NCBI RefSeq assembly: GCF_040115645.1
Contig: NC_089573.1
Span: forward strand, 806,001 to 870,000
DNA: 64,000 nt
Origin: Euwallacea fornicatus
Lineage: Eukaryota > Arthropoda > Insecta > Coleoptera > Curculionidae
Direction of reading: 5' to 3'
In this document: in pieces, positions 39,401-51,051 of the stretch
Position numbering within the stretch: position 1 is the first letter of the stretch
Layout of the letters: each line of letters starts with the position of its first letter
The notes under the pieces: model-generated
What the model was told of the DNA's origin: nothing
Databases searched by the model: none
What the model saw: the letters and a program-made list of their open reading frames with translations, nothing else
Position numbers and translations under genes: made by a program

Positions 39401-42168
39401 GGCTCACCCTTTACATATATTATGTGCATGATTTGTGAATTACGTTTTAATGTTCAGAAATATTTTACTACGGCTATTCACCCTCTTGACGTGTGGAAAT
39501 GTTTGTGGGCTTATGTATTTTGAATAAAGATTAATGAATTGAACTGAAGAATGAAAATGGAAAAATGTCAAACCTATTTATGATTTTAAATAATATTTAA
39601 AAACGATTTTTTTTCGGTGTAGATGTTTGTAATTACTTGGCCATAATTTCTACATAATATCTTAAAATTGTCTTTTCCGATATCATATGAAATGTGAAAA
39701 AAAATCATTAGGCAAAAATATCCAAACCTCATGAAGAACCAGGAGTTGTAAGCACAGATGATTTAACCAAAGTTTTGACGGATGTTAAACAGCTTCGAGG
39801 TAGGCAAACTAGTGTGGATTCTCAGTTATCAGCAATGAGGCAAGAAAATGCAGTTTTGTGGAGAGAACTGGCGATACTTCGCCAAAAGCATGTTAAACAG
39901 CAGCAGATCGTGAACAAGGTGATAGTTTAATTAAACTCGATAAACCTTGCATATGATCATAAACTCATTATTTACAGCTCATTCAGTTCTTGGCGACATT
40001 GGTAACACCTGCCACGACTCCAAGAGTGGGAGTAGGTGTTAAAAGATGCATGCCTTTGATGCTTCCTGAAACTCCTGTAAAAAAGAACAAGTCTAAAAAG
40101 AACAACCGTCAGCACAGCGAAAGTGGGCCAACAATTCATGAACTGGATACAGAATATGAACTTTCTCCTGAACAACTCTTAGAGGAAGCTTCGGTTATTG
40201 AAGGTGAAGAAGATATACCTTTGGTAAGTTTTAATCACTTTTCTACTTCATTTAGTTCGATAAAATTATATTAATTTGTTGTGGAAAACGTTAAGGATGC
40301 AGATGCGTCTGATTTGGGAATGAAAAATAAGGTACGAATTATATTTTTGTGATTGTATCATGTAGAATAGTTTTATTATCACGTTTGTGTTTTTCCGTTG
40401 GGTATACGTGCCTATGATCGTTTTTAAGACAACTATTTAATCTGCAAAAATGGGAAATTATAGATTGACAGCCCGGTTACACCTCGTTGTCAAATAAGCC
40501 AAGACACAGCCTGTCAAACTGCACCGTCACCAATTCCTGCCGCCATTCAGAATGATTTAATTACCGCAAAGCAGCAACCACTATTGACTAATAATTCAGA
40601 TTTCTGGGACAAACCCGAATTTGTGGTTGGCAGTAATTCTGAGTCACTGGTCTTAAGTAAACACTTTTTTTTCAGAATATTGAAGATGCTATGGATGAAA
40701 TGTCTGGAAATGAAGAGGAATTAATGAATACTCTGGAAAGGAATGTAAATCCTACTGAAAAAGTGTTTTTAAACCCGTACACCCGCGACACACTCATTGG
40801 AAGTCACATGAGTCCGCTGCCGTCTAATGTTGCCACGAATGTTTCCGGTGGAAGAAGTCACGGGAATGGTAGTAACATAAAGACAGGGAAATCAACCACA
40901 AGCGTCTCGACTCCTGCAGCAATGCAAGTGGCTAGAAAGCAACCATCTATTAAGATTTCAACAGGGTAATTTTATATGCCAATAAATCTTTCTATTTTTC
41001 AAAAAAATTTGCAATCAGTCAAGCTGAAACTCATTTAATAATTCACTTTAAGCTTTAAAGAATTTTGGGTGTATAATCTCAAAATTAATTGTTTTTAGAC
41101 TTTATATTGCCATCATTGAACGTACTTGTTCACTTTCCCATCTTCAAGTTATAGTTTTGCGTTTACAGTTTCCCAATTGATGAATTTTAGTAATTTTAAT
41201 CGTCTCAGTAGATAATATATAATTTTAAAGTTCTGAAGAAAAAAATGAATGTTGTAACAACACACAAGATGACCCGCACATTGTAAAGGTAGTTTCATGC
41301 CTACTGCTCTTGTCGCATTAATTGATGGCTAAATTTAAATAGTATTCGTTTTATCTGACGTGTCTGGCGTGAATGGATGGGGGCGTTGAATTTCAGTGAC
41401 CCTGTACACGATGGTCCAAATTCGAGGCTCAGCGTAATTTCGAGAACCCTAAAAGGTACGATGCAGATTCGGTTTGAATAGGCGAAAAGTACATATTTGA
41501 ATACTTATAAATATTTCAGTTTGCGATTTTCCTAGTTATTCGTTTCGGTTTCGAGTTTGTTTTCGAGATAGTTGAATTTGGGACACCCTGTACATACTTA
41601 CCGCTACAAATCGCAAATATAGATTAGGCGTTTTTAGGCAGAAAAGCTTGAATTTTTATTGGTGCTCGTTATAGCTTTAATTTTCACAACAACCGACGTA
41701 TTATTAATGTAAGCTCATGACGTTAGTACATTGGGTACTAATAATTATTTCAGAAACGACTTGGACCTGCATGTAGACAGTACTAAAAATGAACTAGAGC
41801 AACTGAAAGATATCCTCAACGGCTGCAATAACTTCGATGCAAATACCTTACTTGGGGTATAATTAATTATAAATTGATTTAATTGGCCCCCAGACATTAT
41901 CATTGTGACTTTTTAGTTATTTTCCGAAAACGACACGTTCAATGATGCTGCATTTCCCTCTAAGTCGCATACCGCAATAGAAGGCGCTGCAGAGAATCAA
42001 GATGATCCTCCCGTGATAGATTTTACCGAGCTGCTAGATGATGATTTGTGTATCGACGGAACGAACCTAACCACCGATCCTGCACCCCCGCCTGATCAAG
42101 CTTCTAGTAGTTTGAACACTCCTGTTAAAGTTTTGAAAAATGAGCCTTTGTTTCCTCGTAAGTCATAA
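36451..42168 (+). CDS. Hsf: heat shock transcription factor
   Basis: Nuclear trimeric activator of heat-shock genes. Coding exons: 36451-36552, 37413-37521, 37610-37755, 39712-39918, 39978-40223, 40296-40331, 40464-40622, 40676-40965, 41754-41856, 41917-42168, giving about 549 aa. The winged-helix DNA-binding domain (10-118) starts at NIPGFLGKLWKMVNDP and has the recognition helix SSFVRQLNLYGFHKI (63-76). The wing and the following segment (77-100) are unusually diverged and lack the usual GGL-type turn. HR-A/B coiled coil (about 130-190) includes QLSAMRQENAVLWRELAILRQKH in two parts, ending VNKLIQFLATLV and PLMLPETPVKK. HR-C-like heptads and LLGLFS lie at about 436-470. Uncertain points are the 36-bp micro-exon, the weak GTGGTT donor of exon 7 (53-bp intron) and the 3' end: the stop overlaps a perfect donor (GTAAGT at 42158). 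Confidence 0.88.
36553..37412 (+). other. Hsf intron 1
   Basis: 860 bp, AT-rich, separating the first and second thirds of the DNA-binding domain. No recognisable content. Confidence 0.75.
38450..39413 (+). mobile_element. decayed mariner/IS630-like DNA transposon in Hsf intron 3
   Basis: Terminal inverted repeats: left TAAAGGGTGGGACATT (from about 38450), right the complement of TAAAGGGTGAGCCATT (to about 39413). Between them lies a broken transposase in the same direction as Hsf. The element is about 0.96 kb, so the 5' part of a full-length copy appears deleted. It sits inside the 1,956-bp intron between the DNA-binding domain and the oligomerisation exon (37756-39711), and no exon is interrupted. 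Confidence 0.8.
38690..39285 (+). pseudogene. transposase pseudogene of the DUF4817-linked DDE family
   Basis: Collinear pieces in changing frames match the catalytic half of these insect transposases: an EKPIYPEILSVW block, then IIGP..FFED, a clean stretch with ATCHTSREVIDILHTNFGN (second catalytic region, about 38955-39060; the usual QQDGATCHT reads QRVEATCHT, so the catalytic Asp is gone), then RSCDL.SLDYFLWRHVKEFF (third motif) and a tail with RANRGG. At least five stops or frameshifts are present. The N-terminal DNA-binding part is not recognisable. Confidence 0.78.
40966..41753 (+). other. Hsf intron 8 with CCCTGTACA-type repeat ends
   Basis: Contains GTGACCCTGTACACG (about 41396) and GACACCCTGTACATAC (about 41581), both facing the same way, about 185 bp apart. 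These resemble ends of abundant insect DNA transposons. No transposase. Confidence 0.5.
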
Positions 42169-43465
42169 TCTATACGTTAAGCTCAAGTCAAATACAGTGA
42201 TCATTAAAAGAAGTTACGCAGGCGTTGGAGTATCATTTGCTGTCTGTTTCGTCAATCACATATTTGATTGCAAATGGCAAATGGCTTACTCGACGTCCGA
42301 CGTTTACAGTTTATCGCCTACAGCGTGTTTTTTTTTTAATTATCACCATATGGAATAACAATATTTTTATATAATATATTCACACATTTGAAAGGTGATC
42401 GGGTAAACGTTGCAGATTTCAAGGAAATAGGTACATATGTGATATTTAAATTTTTGGTGCCTTATCGATATTTCTCTTGTCAAGCCAAATAGATTATGTG
42501 TTTTCATTTGTCAATGTAAGAGAGAACTAACACAAATCAATTCGCGAAAGTATTAATTTTACCTGCAAGTAACCGTTTTTCTAGAGGCGACAAATTTGTG
42601 TTAGTGCAGAGATTCCTTTACCTGATCACTGTTGATAGTTGTAAAATAGATTTATAATTTTTCTGTAGGAATTGTATTTATGTGTATACCAACAAAAATG
42701 CTCTAAACTTATTCGAGCAACACCTTTCACGTTTTTTTGTTTGAAAATTTTTACGAACCGTCATGTGATAGAACGTAATTGTTGTAATATAAAGCCGAGT
42801 ACTCTTCAATATATTGAGTTTTTTTCCTGTAGTCAAAATAGTTCACGGTTTCGTTTTGATCGTTGATAGTCCAAGCACGTGCGAATTCAAAGTGGATTTT
42901 TATTGTAGTAAGCGCGACGAATCATTGTGCCGACAATTTTCACCGCATCGTTATTGCTTTTTGTATTCCGTATCCTTGGTTTAGATCAAAAGCGCATACA
43001 TATACACGCATCATCGATCCTCTCATACATGATATTTTAAGAACCCTAGCAGAAATAGGCACCTTCCAATTCTTTCCTATTTTTTGCGAATATAACATTA
43101 GCCTGTCTAAGGTGAAAGTGATTTTTGCGAGTGATGGCAAAAGTGTACTGGAGATGACAATCTAGCCTAACATCTCGAATGTAGGATCTATCGAAATCGT
43201 CTGAATTGAGAAACATGGCAATTCAACGAATATCTGTTTCCGTCGCACAAGCGCTTTTGGCCGAACGACCCCATTCATCAAGTCAAGTCACTACAGTGTT
43301 TCCAGACAAGTGCCGAGTTTCCTATCGACCCCTCTTCATCTGGTTGAGCGAGAATCGGCGGAGTGAATCACTAATTATTTTGGTTACATTTGCCTTTGTT
43401 AGATGTTACGTTCGCTCTTATAGGAAATATATGTGTATACCAATCGAATAGTGTTTTTTTTTTAG

Positions 43466-43635
43466 TTTTTCTAGTCCTCCTAAGTTTCCTTTCCGTTTTA
43501 ACTCCACGGAATCCGCATAATTTAAGATGCCCTTTATACAGTTTTGCAGATTTGCAAGAGACAAAAGTAAACTATAATAAGTATTTGAAAATGGTGTATT
43601 ACAAGATTTCCGTTAAAAAATTTTACTACAGGTAA
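43466..43635 (+). other. possible alternative 3' exon of Hsf
   Basis: If the perfect donor GTAAGT at 42158 is used instead of reading to the stop eight bases later, a phase-1 acceptor after a T-tract (exon from 43466, or from 43475) opens a frame of about 55 codons ending at 43633-43635. A second donor-like CAG/GTAAGA overlaps its end. I cannot recognise the encoded tail, so this rests only on splice signals and phase. Confidence 0.25.
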
Positions 43636-43935
43636 GATAACGGATTTATGTTCTTCATAAAGTAAATGACCAGGGTACATGAAAAAGTTATAAATTTACA
43701 CAAAAGTATAAATAATATAATTGTAATACTATTTTACACAATCCGTAAATTAATTATTAGACTATGATGTAAATGGCACTTGAATTGGTATTGCATCAAA
43801 GCCAATAAATACGAATGAACAAATACAAGATTTGAATTAATTACAACTGAATATGAAGTCTCTAAATATATAAAATACAAAAGAAATTTGTACATCGTGC
43901 GTGTTTGTGTCGCTCTTACGCCTCTGGCTGGAAAT

Positions 43936-43941
43936 TTTATT
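43936..43941 (-). terminator. candidate poly(A) signal of fimbrin
   Basis: TTTATT on the plus strand reads AATAAA on the minus strand, about 250 bases after the fimbrin stop codon. Confidence 0.4.
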
Positions 43942-44187
43942 GCACCATAACTGAAACATAGGAATGTCTCTGTAAATTACTGTATGTAATACTTTCCTTG
44001 GGACTAGTAATATTAATATAAACAAAATGTTTACATTCTTCAAATATACATAACCAAATGCAAAACTATATTCAAATACAAATGCAAACGCAACCAAAGA
44101 CAAATTATTTTGGAATGTTATACATCATGATAACGGAATAAGTCTACTAATAAAATATAAAAATAAACAATAAATTAAGGAAAGTAG

Positions 44188-46281
44188 TTATTGCCGCTTG
44201 GCATTGTCCATGTTGGGTATGTAATCCAGAGACATCAGGCACGCGAATACCGTCATAATCATTTTTGGTTTCACCTCGGTGATGTCTTCTGGTAAGGCGT
44301 AAACTCTGGCTCCGGCTTTGCGTGACATTGATATTGCATATTTGGCGTTCGCCAAGTTATCCTGTAAAAAACAAGAATCGTACTATTTAACGTTAAGTCG
44401 TTCCAGCAAACGCACCTCTTCAGTTCCACCAGTTTTAACTAAGTCATAGTTAATAGCTCCTGGCCGAATAGCATCGATGAGGTCAATTACTACTTTGGCT
44501 TGGGCGATGGTTGGATCCTGGAAGTTCCTGATCGAAGTACTTTTCCCTGCAGATGCAAGTTTAGCGTTTGCCCAATTTACGATCTCTTTCTCCACAATCG
44601 GGCTTCCGGACTCGTGTAATTGCGACAGGATTGAGAGGGTATAAGCTCTCATTAATTGCCAGATAAGAGCTAGAGTGAGTGTTACGTTGCCTTCGTTAAT
44701 GTCTTGTCCGCCAATACCCACCTAAAAATGATTTTTATTTAAAATTTAACACCTTAATGTAGCAAACCCAAAATTTACCAATGAAAATTTAATTTGCTTG
44801 CCCAACTCCACGGCATAGTTACAATTTTCCAACTTTTCCATGAACTTTTTCCTCTCGTTGGCAAATTTTCTGTGAACCCTATTCCAACTGACTACTCCCG
44901 GATTTATGATATCGTACAATTGGAAGACAATTAATCCATCAGCCAAATCTGAATATAACCAGTTCACATGCGGAGTTACTCCCATCGAGTTAATCCAGTT
45001 TCTATAAGCTATAAATTCTCTCAATTATTGGAAAACTTGTCTAGAAATCCCCAAGTACTTACTTCTTTCTTCACGAGTTTCCTCGATGGTTTCGTAGCCA
45101 TCGATGGTTCCGTTGGTTTGTTCCAGCCCAGGATGGTTATTAAACAAATTCGCAACGAAGGCCAAGTTAAGTTTGTAAACTCCATTAACAACGTCCTGTG
45201 GGGTGACAAAAGACCTGCATTTCAATTTGGCAGCCTGCTGCAACATAATCTCAGCTCTCTCGTGCAAATCTCTCTCGTTCAAGGCGTTCATGTCCACTTC
45301 AGCATCGGCAGGAGCGATTTGTTTCAACAGATATGTGTAGACTTCGGAGTCGGTAATGTCACTTTGGAAGTTGGTTACTCTTCTGTGTGTGCCTGAAAAC
45401 AATCGATGAAGTATTCCCTTAAAGCCCAAGGGAAGAGCTTACCGGCACGTTCCAGATGATAATTAACCCATCTGATTAAAATGGCCTCTGGAGAAAGCTT
45501 CATAAGGTCGTCGATTTTCTCGTCTTCTCCTAGCAAGGTGGTTAATCCAGGGCAGTGTTCCAGGGTAATTTGGTTGAACAAACCGATTCTGATAATCTGC
45601 CAAAGGAGGCCCAAAACCAAGTGAGGAGTCCCCTTTTCTAAGCTGTGGGCGTCGATATTAATTACATTGCAACCAATTCCCGAAGCTGAGTTGAGCGCTA
45701 AAGTTAAATTCTCTAATTTGGTAAATCGGGTCAATTTGCCTATGTTGATCACTCGCTCGTCGATGGTGTCTGGACAGGAATGGTTGATTATTTTACTGTA
45801 AGTTAACATACTTTACGTCCCTCGAAGCGTTTAATACGAAAGCCACATACCATAGCAAAATACCATCTTTGACTTTGTCATATAACTGCTTGCCTTCAGC
45901 ATCGATGGGAAGCAGTTTCTGCAAATCGGGATCACGTTGAAGATTCGAATTGATCCAGTCCGAAAACGCCAGTTGTTCTTCTAATCTAACGGAATGTGTA
46001 GTTCCATCGTTGGAGGCATGCGAGGTCCCTCCTAAATGCTGAAGGTTTTCTCTCTTCGAAACGGCCGTTCTGAACGTATTGGCAACGTCATTTGCCCTTA
46101 GGTCTCCGATAAGTTTTATGAACTCCTCATAAGTTAGTTTGCCGCGTAATTTCGTTTTGTTGGAATTCTTGAACTCCTCTTCTATCAACCTTGATTGGTA
46201 GCCTGCGATTTTGAGTCCGCACACTTCGAGGGCTTCTCTCAGTTCCTTTAAGTCGATGTGTCCGTCCCCATTTTTATCGAT
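44188..46281 (-). CDS. Fim: plastin/fimbrin, actin-bundling protein (first coding exon not found)
   Basis: Cytoplasmic protein that cross-links actin filaments through two actin-binding domains, each of two calponin-homology (CH) repeats. Exons 46281-45851, 45795-45443, 45392-45063, 45008-44779, 44721-44416 and 44361-44188 join in frame to 607 aa plus stop; animal plastins have about 625-640, so roughly 15-25 N-terminal residues are missing. The first seen exon opens one residue before a canonical EF-hand loop, DKNGDGHIDLKE. The second EF region (KTKLRGKLTYEE) lacks acidic ligands at positions 1, 3 and 5. CH1 includes QLAFSDWINSNL and CKIINHSCPDTIDER; CH2 has KGTPHLVLGLLWQIIRIGLF; CH3 has TYRNWINSMGVTPHVNWLY; CH4 has TLTLALIWQLMRAYTLSIL. 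The end (ARVYALPEDITEVKPKMIMTVFACLM in two parts) is plastin-like, extended by about 13 residues. Convergent with Hsf. Confidence 0.93.
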
Positions 46282-49024
46282 CTGAAAGAAGACATTACTT
46301 ATCTGAATAGTTTCCAAATGATTCACGAAAGTGTGATGTAAATCGTTCAATTATTCATGACAAGGTATTATGTCAACACTTTCACCTTTGTTTATTTCGT
46401 TCAAATTTATCACCAATGCCCGGATATGCACAATACAGGCAAACGGTTTAAAGATGTGTAATCCCTTGTTGAGGAAGTTTGCTTTCAAATAGGTAAGTAA
46501 AAGGTAGTTTCACGGATTGTCTACAGCGTTTGGGAAATGCTGGTAAGTGTACCATCTCAACTTCGGGGTAAAGCCATAGATTAGGTTCACAGTATTTTTA
46601 CAAGTGTCTACTCTGCGTACTCATTGGTTAAAAATAGAACTCCTTTGAGACTTCTCTCCAACCGTTCATCACGGGAAAATGATTTTAAGAATGTTTTTAT
46701 AAGCCCTCGATAAGCCGAACAAAAGTTTGTGACGTCATTTTTTCGTTATCGACAGCGAGGCCAATCGGTGGATCATCCGTCGGGGTTCTGGTGCCGTTGG
46801 ATTCAAAAAATTCCCATGAAATGCATGAGATAATCTTATGAATTTATTGTTACAACATTCCAAATTCCTAAAATATCTCAAACATTAGATTATGTAAATC
46901 GGCTTTTTGACATTTACTTGCAATGGGCGTGGGGGACATGTCTTATATGGTCCTGCAAAAGCGAGATGCATTAGAATTTAGAGTAACGCAATGGAATGTA
47001 TTTCAAATGGGACGGTCCTGGTCTCCATTATTTTTATGGCAATCCATGATTTCGAACTAATTATGCAGTATGTATCGTTGCGAAACGCAGATGGATGTGC
47101 AACAGCCGGACTGCCGGAACCAGCGAGTTGGGTAGCATTGCACGTTTGAAGGAAGGAGGAAAGATTTAGGCGTAACCTGTTATCGCTGGAAAAAGTCGTT
47201 GCGACTTAATTTAAAGACACCCTGTGGTATTTCGTCGATGTTTGTCGCATCTGTTAGTTCGCGGTTAATTCTTCAAAATGGGAACTTGAGCATGCCGAAC
47301 GTCAACAGTCTTTTAACCCATACGATCCCATGGTACTCATTTGAGTGCGGCTTACAGAGGTGATCAGTGGCAACACTTAGTGCCTTAAATGTGCCAATAC
47401 GACACGTGATAAGTTTCAGTAGGAGATATTGTCTATAATTTCAGGCACGTGACAAAAGATGGCTCTGCAGATATTTGGTAAATCCCCTGTTTCTATTATG
47501 CATTATAAATGCTTATTTATTTATTATATATTATTTATTATGTATTATTTATTATATATTATTATTATATAGTATTAAGTGACAATTACCTAAAAAAAAA
47601 GGTTTTGGGCACAAATGGGTTAAAATGATGGTCATTCGTAATTACATTGTGACGTTCCTTACTTGGGAGGATTACACTCCAAAAATGGACAGAGTACCTT
47701 TCCACGTCAGAGGTGGGAGCGTCCCGAAGTCCGCTACGACTACAGGTAATGGGGAAGTGTTAATTTCCATTCCTTCACGATTATTTGCGGTCAAGCGTAT
47801 ATGTGTGACAACTGACGAGACCTGTATGCGTACGCAAGTATGCATAAATAGAAATTTGTTTTAAATTATACCTTACGTAACACGAATATGTAACGAACAA
47901 ATGAGTTTAGGTACCGCGTGCCGGCCTTTTCGACCAGAGCCTCGCCAAGGAAGCTTCCAGCAGCTCGACTCTTAGTTTCTCTCTTCCACCCTGGGAAAGG
48001 TATTTTAATTGTCAGGATTGTCTCGGAGGGAATTAATTTAAACATTGTGTTAATTATGTAAATGGCGACCTGCGTTATATTATATTGTTCCAAATGAAAT
48101 TCTCACGGCCGAAGGAGGAACTGTTCGAATGGAGACTTATACAATAACCGAGTGAATATACGAGTCACGTGATATGCCTTCATCATTTCAATGGATGCTA
48201 AAGATAGCTGACTTCGTTACGCTACTATGTACCAACACCCACAGCCATGTACCGTGAAACCATTATTATTATTAAGGGAAATTTAACCGCCTCGTATCAA
48301 GGTAATAGTGGGTTTGGAGCACTTACGCGATTCAGCAAATGTTGCCGGGTTCAAATTTCTTTGCTAAAATCAATTTTAAAGTAGCGATCGCGGATCACTA
48401 TCTTTTTGAATAATTTACAATTTTGCACGTTGGCCCGGACTTGGAGCAATAAATCAACCTCTCAATAAAACAATTCCGGACACGTGGGTTAACCTGGAGG
48501 CAAAGTTTGGGCTTTAAGCTGTACTAGATCGTTTCGCGATCAATTGGGCTTGAAGAGCTTACGAAATTGAGGGAAAGTTTTGATTGTAGCGGACAACCGA
48601 GTTACGATTTATTCCTCATAAAAGGAAATAAAATTAAGTTATTTCACGATTATTTCTGGCAAGTAGATCTTGGAAAGAGAACGTCCGAACAGTACGGTCA
48701 ATGTCGTTCCGTGAAAATTTTGAAAAATCCAACGAAACTTCATTAAACTGATCGCTGACGAAAACAGGTGAAATTATGTTTTTAAAATTCGATTTAGTTC
48801 GAACAGAGAATCATTTCTGATAAAAGTGCCAAGGAGAATTTGCGAACAGAAGGAGAACAGTTCGATCGGCAACGGCGTTTGCGTTACTCGATCCATCTCG
48901 TTGGTCAAAAGTATCGAAGTCCAGCTGAAAGCTTTTGAACAGAAAGACAAAATTGTATGTTACACTACATTAAAAGTGAAAACAAGTAAAAATTAAGTCT
49001 TCAAAATTCGATTCGTTTGACTGT
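46282..49024. other. fimbrin 5' intron/upstream region, nothing else recognised
   Basis: Should contain at least part of the intron before the EF-hand exon. I checked minus-strand donor-like sites (for example near 46918 and 48324) but none follows a convincing plastin N-terminus. A GACACCCTGTGG repeat-end motif lies near 47215. Confidence 0.5.
47513..47572. repeat. TTATTATATA-type simple repeat
   Basis: About 60 bp of TTAT/TTATA repeats. Confidence 0.85.
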
Positions 49025-49026
49025 TA

Positions 49027-50102
49027 TACCGTGCGTCCCCGGGCGGACGAATCCACTCTTGTAACAAAAAAAAAAAAATTATGATTCAGATTTCCAGTTT
49101 TTTGAGGTGCAGCCCTGCTTGGTCGAAGACTAATTTTTAACATAATTTCGCTTTTAGAAAATCATAAAAAAATTTCAAAAGAGTCCATTTTCCTGATAAC
49201 GTGTTTTCTGCGTCAAATACCACTTAATGTTATTAACAAATGCGGTTTAGAACCGGAACCTACGCCCATGCACCAAACTCGAAAGTCTTCGGCTAACTTG
49301 GATTTCTCACATTTTGTCGAGTTTCCCAAATCGATTTTTCTTACCAATTTTTGTTTTATTGAAACGATATTATTATTAAATAAAGTTAAAAAAAAAATAA
49401 ATTAAAAATTAAACTTAAAGCTCCAGTAAATCTCTTTAATTTGCACATTTTTTCAATGCGGTGTTGGAATTCTTTAAAAGTTGCCTGTACGTGTTTCCTC
49501 TATGAATTAATCGAACTGCTCGTGTTATCATGTTTTTTAATATTTCTGCATTATCTGGAACGCGTTCTTTATAAACAATTTGTTTCGTTCTCGTCCAAAC
49601 AGCAAAATCCATTATCGTATGGCCTGGAGATCTGGACGGCCAAGATACTTGGGCCATTCTCCCAAACGATACTTCACCAAACCGATCATTTAGCCAAAAA
49701 AATTTAATACAGGATTATTCATTTTTTAATTTATCCATTGATAACAATTTATCATTTTAATAAAACAAAAATTGGTAAAAAAAATTGATTTGGGAAACTC
49801 GACAAAACGTGAGAAATCAAATTTAGCCAAAGACTATCAAATTTGGTGTATGGGCTTAGGCCCCGATTCTAAACAATTTTTCTTGGCAACATCACACTGT
49901 ATTTGATACACAAAAGACACTTTACCTTGCAAAAAAAAAGTTTTTTTCTTTAATTTCCGAAATATACTTGACTTTCTAAAAGTAAAATTTCGTTAGAAAG
50001 AATACCTTAACCAGCAGGACTCAACCTAAAAAAAAATCAAAATTAAAATCAAATTTTTTTATTTCTTTATAAGTCAGTTCGCCTATCCGGTGACACACGG
50101 TA
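49027..50102 (-). mobile_element. DNA transposon relic with about 350-bp terminal inverted repeats
   Basis: Ends TACCGTGCGTCCCC (left) and the complement of TACCGTGTGTCACC (right) are bordered by TA at 49025-49026 and 50103-50104. The inverted similarity continues inward: for example, TTTGTCGAGTTTCCCAAATC on the plus strand at about 49315 recurs on the minus strand at about 49800, with matching flanks, so the arms span about 49027-49380 and 49745-50102. The roughly 360-bp middle carries the 3' end of a transposase on the minus strand. Most of the coding part is deleted. Confidence 0.82.
49436..49735 (-). pseudogene. C-terminal fragment of a DDE transposase
   Basis: Reading on the minus strand, RFGEVSFGRM leads into VSWPSRSPGHTIMDFAVW, matching the WPPRSPDLTPLDFFLWG third-catalytic motif of mariner/IS630-like insect transposases. 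It continues with KQIVYKERVPDNAEILKN and ends at the stop near 49436. In SPGH the catalytic Asp of SPDL is replaced, so the motif is dead. The rest of the protein is absent. Confidence 0.8.
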
Positions 50103-50104
50103 TA

Positions 50105-50460
50105 TCCTGTTGTTTGCGTCTTTTTTCCAGTCGACTTTTTATCATTTTAAGAGTTAGAACATTTTTTCTCATATTCCATTTGTGTTCACTGTAGAGCTGG
50201 TTTTGGTTGTGGAAAAGGATTAATTGATGAGGTCCAATGTTAGAGAAACTGAAAGGGACATTGATGACAGAATCGGCAGAGTATTAAAGTCAGCGACAGC
50301 CTCGGTTGTCGTATTAGCTACTCATACACATTTCTAAATGTACGTAAAGAGGGGTGTTACGATAAGGGTGCAAGATTGAAAATTGAAATTGAACTTGAAT
50401 TTGAAATAAAACGCAGTTTTCTGTAGCAAAATACTGAAATATTTATTAATTTTCTTTTTT
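50105..50460. other. unassigned spacer
   Basis: Lies between two transposase relics. A TTGAAATTGAACTTGAATTTGAAAT-like degenerate run sits near 50380; nothing else recognised. Confidence 0.5.
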
Positions 50461-51051
50461 ATTTAAGAATTGGACACGAAATAACACATCCGACGAATAC
50501 CTGTCGCGACTTTCGGGGACAAATGTACGAAATTTCGAGTCACCGTTTCGTGTAAATACAGCGCTGTTTGTTTGATACCGAGCTCAATTTCCGCCCACGA
50601 TGCTTGGGCGGTCTTAATTTTGTCGACATAAAAATAAGATATCAAAAAAACTCCAAGGGAAAAAAGTCAAAAGGTGCTAGGTCACGGGAGCGCGGAGGCC
50701 AACTCTTGACACCGTGGCGGGAGACGACCCGACCAATGCCGTTCAACGAGCCAACAGGTGAACTCTCTTCGCTGTGCACGGTCCGTAGGCAAAAGCTATT
50801 GAGTCGGTTGTCAATTCTTGCGCAGATCGACGAATCAGGCTCCCTGGACTCTTGCTCATGCTCTGGCGACCTGCCGTGATATTTCCTTCTGAACGACCGC
50901 CGTGGGGTCGTTTTGTGTCTCTCACATCGATGACCGAACCAGTTCTTTGAAATTTATCGATGATCTTTTTTGAAAGTTGATGAAGTAGGAATGCCGTTCC
51001 TACCGAAAATCGGACGCCTTTCACGAATTGTACCAACCAAGGTTTCGCCAT
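50461..51051 (-). pseudogene. internally deleted DUF4817-type transposase pseudogene
   Basis: On the minus strand an N-terminal helix-turn-helix part is recognisable from MAKPW (51051): KKIIDKFQRTGSVIDVRDTKRP then GNITAGRQSMSKSPGSLIRR and SAQEL, the family's usual FxxTGSV..RP..R..ENI..VRQS pattern. The next recognisable block is WPPRSRDLAPFDFFPW (about 50705-50655), and after a frameshift FYVDKIKT and the tail near 50463. The central catalytic part, with the first and second Asp motifs, is missing, so N- and C-terminal thirds are joined by deletion. It is a different copy, and probably a different subfamily, from the neighbour at 49-50 kb. Confidence 0.8.

Larger units (their letters stand above)
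42169..44187. other. convergent 3' region between Hsf and fimbrin
   Basis: Holds the Hsf 3' UTR or possible extra 3' exon (43466-43635) and the fimbrin 3' UTR. AATAAA reads on the minus strand at 43936-43941, about 250 bp beyond the fimbrin stop, and on the plus strand at about 43804. ATGTGTATACCAA occurs twice in the same direction (about 42678 and 43430). Confidence 0.5.

Noticed and set aside
44968..45396. 142-codon plus-strand open frame
   Set aside because: Shadow of fimbrin exons on the other strand; interrupted by their splice sites.
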